Assembly: GCA_937916485.1 (NCBI GenBank)
Contig: CALFSV010000217.1
Span: 1-5,915 of the forward strand
DNA length: 5,915 nucleotides
Reading direction: 5' to 3'
Source of the DNA: an uncultured Paracoccaceae bacterium
GTDB taxonomy: Bacteria; Pseudomonadota; Alphaproteobacteria; Rhodobacterales; Rhodobacteraceae
The position numbers and the translations under genes were made by a program. This document shows positions 5,851 through 5,915 of this stretch, in pieces. Every line of letters starts with the position of its first letter. Within the stretch, counting starts at the first letter, position 1. The notes under the pieces are model-generated. The model had not been told where the DNA came from. It saw only the letters and a list, made by a program, of their open reading frames with translations, and did no database searches.

Positions 5851-5915
5851 CCGCGCTGGCGAAACATGCCGCGTCACAGCGAAAACCACGCCGCGCCCGT
5901 GAGTGGGCACTGTCA
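5847..5915 (+). CDS. Start of a downstream gene overlapping the oxidoreductase stop (partial)
   Basis: The ATG at 5847-5849 overlaps the oxidoreductase TGA (5848-5850) as ATGA and opens a frame that stays open through the last base, 23 codons. The predicted start is MTALAKHAASQRKPRRAREW, a basic N-terminus too short to assign to a family. The overlap suggests translational coupling and a shared operon. AGAG just before the ATG is only a weak ribosome binding site. It could be a chance open frame, but the overlap and lack of stops make a real gene the better reading. Confidence 0.5.
   Translation, partial: MTALAKHAASQRKPRRAREWALS

Noticed and set aside
1..5915. CRISPR array, retron, toxin-antitoxin or defence system
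   Set aside because: There are no regularly spaced repeats, no reverse transcriptase, and no nuclease or toxin-antitoxin pair on either strand.

Overview
The window looks like an accessory stretch of an alphaproteobacterial chromosome or large plasmid, most likely Rhodobacteraceae (Roseobacter group). This rests on moderate-to-high GC in the genes, protein wording typical of that group, and gene content: a GcvA-like LysR regulator, an 800-residue FAD/GcvT-type methylamine oxidoreductase, a polar amino acid ABC ATPase and a MurR/RpiR regulator. The assignment is by recognition only; no search was run.

Left part (1-1302). The window opens with the last 40 codons of an unrecognised plus-strand gene. 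About 1.2 kb without an intact gene follows. It holds an AT-rich stretch with short direct repeats and a 14-bp palindrome, then a decayed insertion sequence: the first ~43 codons of an IS3-type OrfA on the minus strand, with its ribosome binding site and one probable terminal repeat. A further 330 bp show no gene.

Middle part (1303-2479). A minus-strand MurR/RpiR regulator and the 3' half of a plus-strand polar amino acid ABC ATPase meet head to head at about position 2110-2116. Both have lost their 5' ends at the same point. The simplest reading is one deletion in an ancestral divergent cluster (rpiR on one side, transporter genes on the other). It would have removed the start of rpiR, the shared promoter, whatever lay between, and the nucleotide-binding half of the ATPase. 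What remains is an rpiR with no native start and an ATPase with no Walker A.

Right part (2476-5915). This part looks intact and functional. A GcvA-like LysR gene is divergent from a dimethylglycine/sarcosine dehydrogenase-like flavoprotein, with a 93-bp intergenic region carrying near-identical TTCAAATA(A/G)AGC repeats that are candidate operator elements. The flavoprotein gene overlaps the next start codon (ATGA), so a further, unidentified gene probably belongs to the same operon. The likely role is oxidative N-demethylation of a small N-methylated compound with transfer of the one-carbon unit to tetrahydrofolate, under LysR control.

I do not see an undescribed defence, CRISPR, retron or similar system here. 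The most noteworthy item is the precise head-to-head deletion junction.
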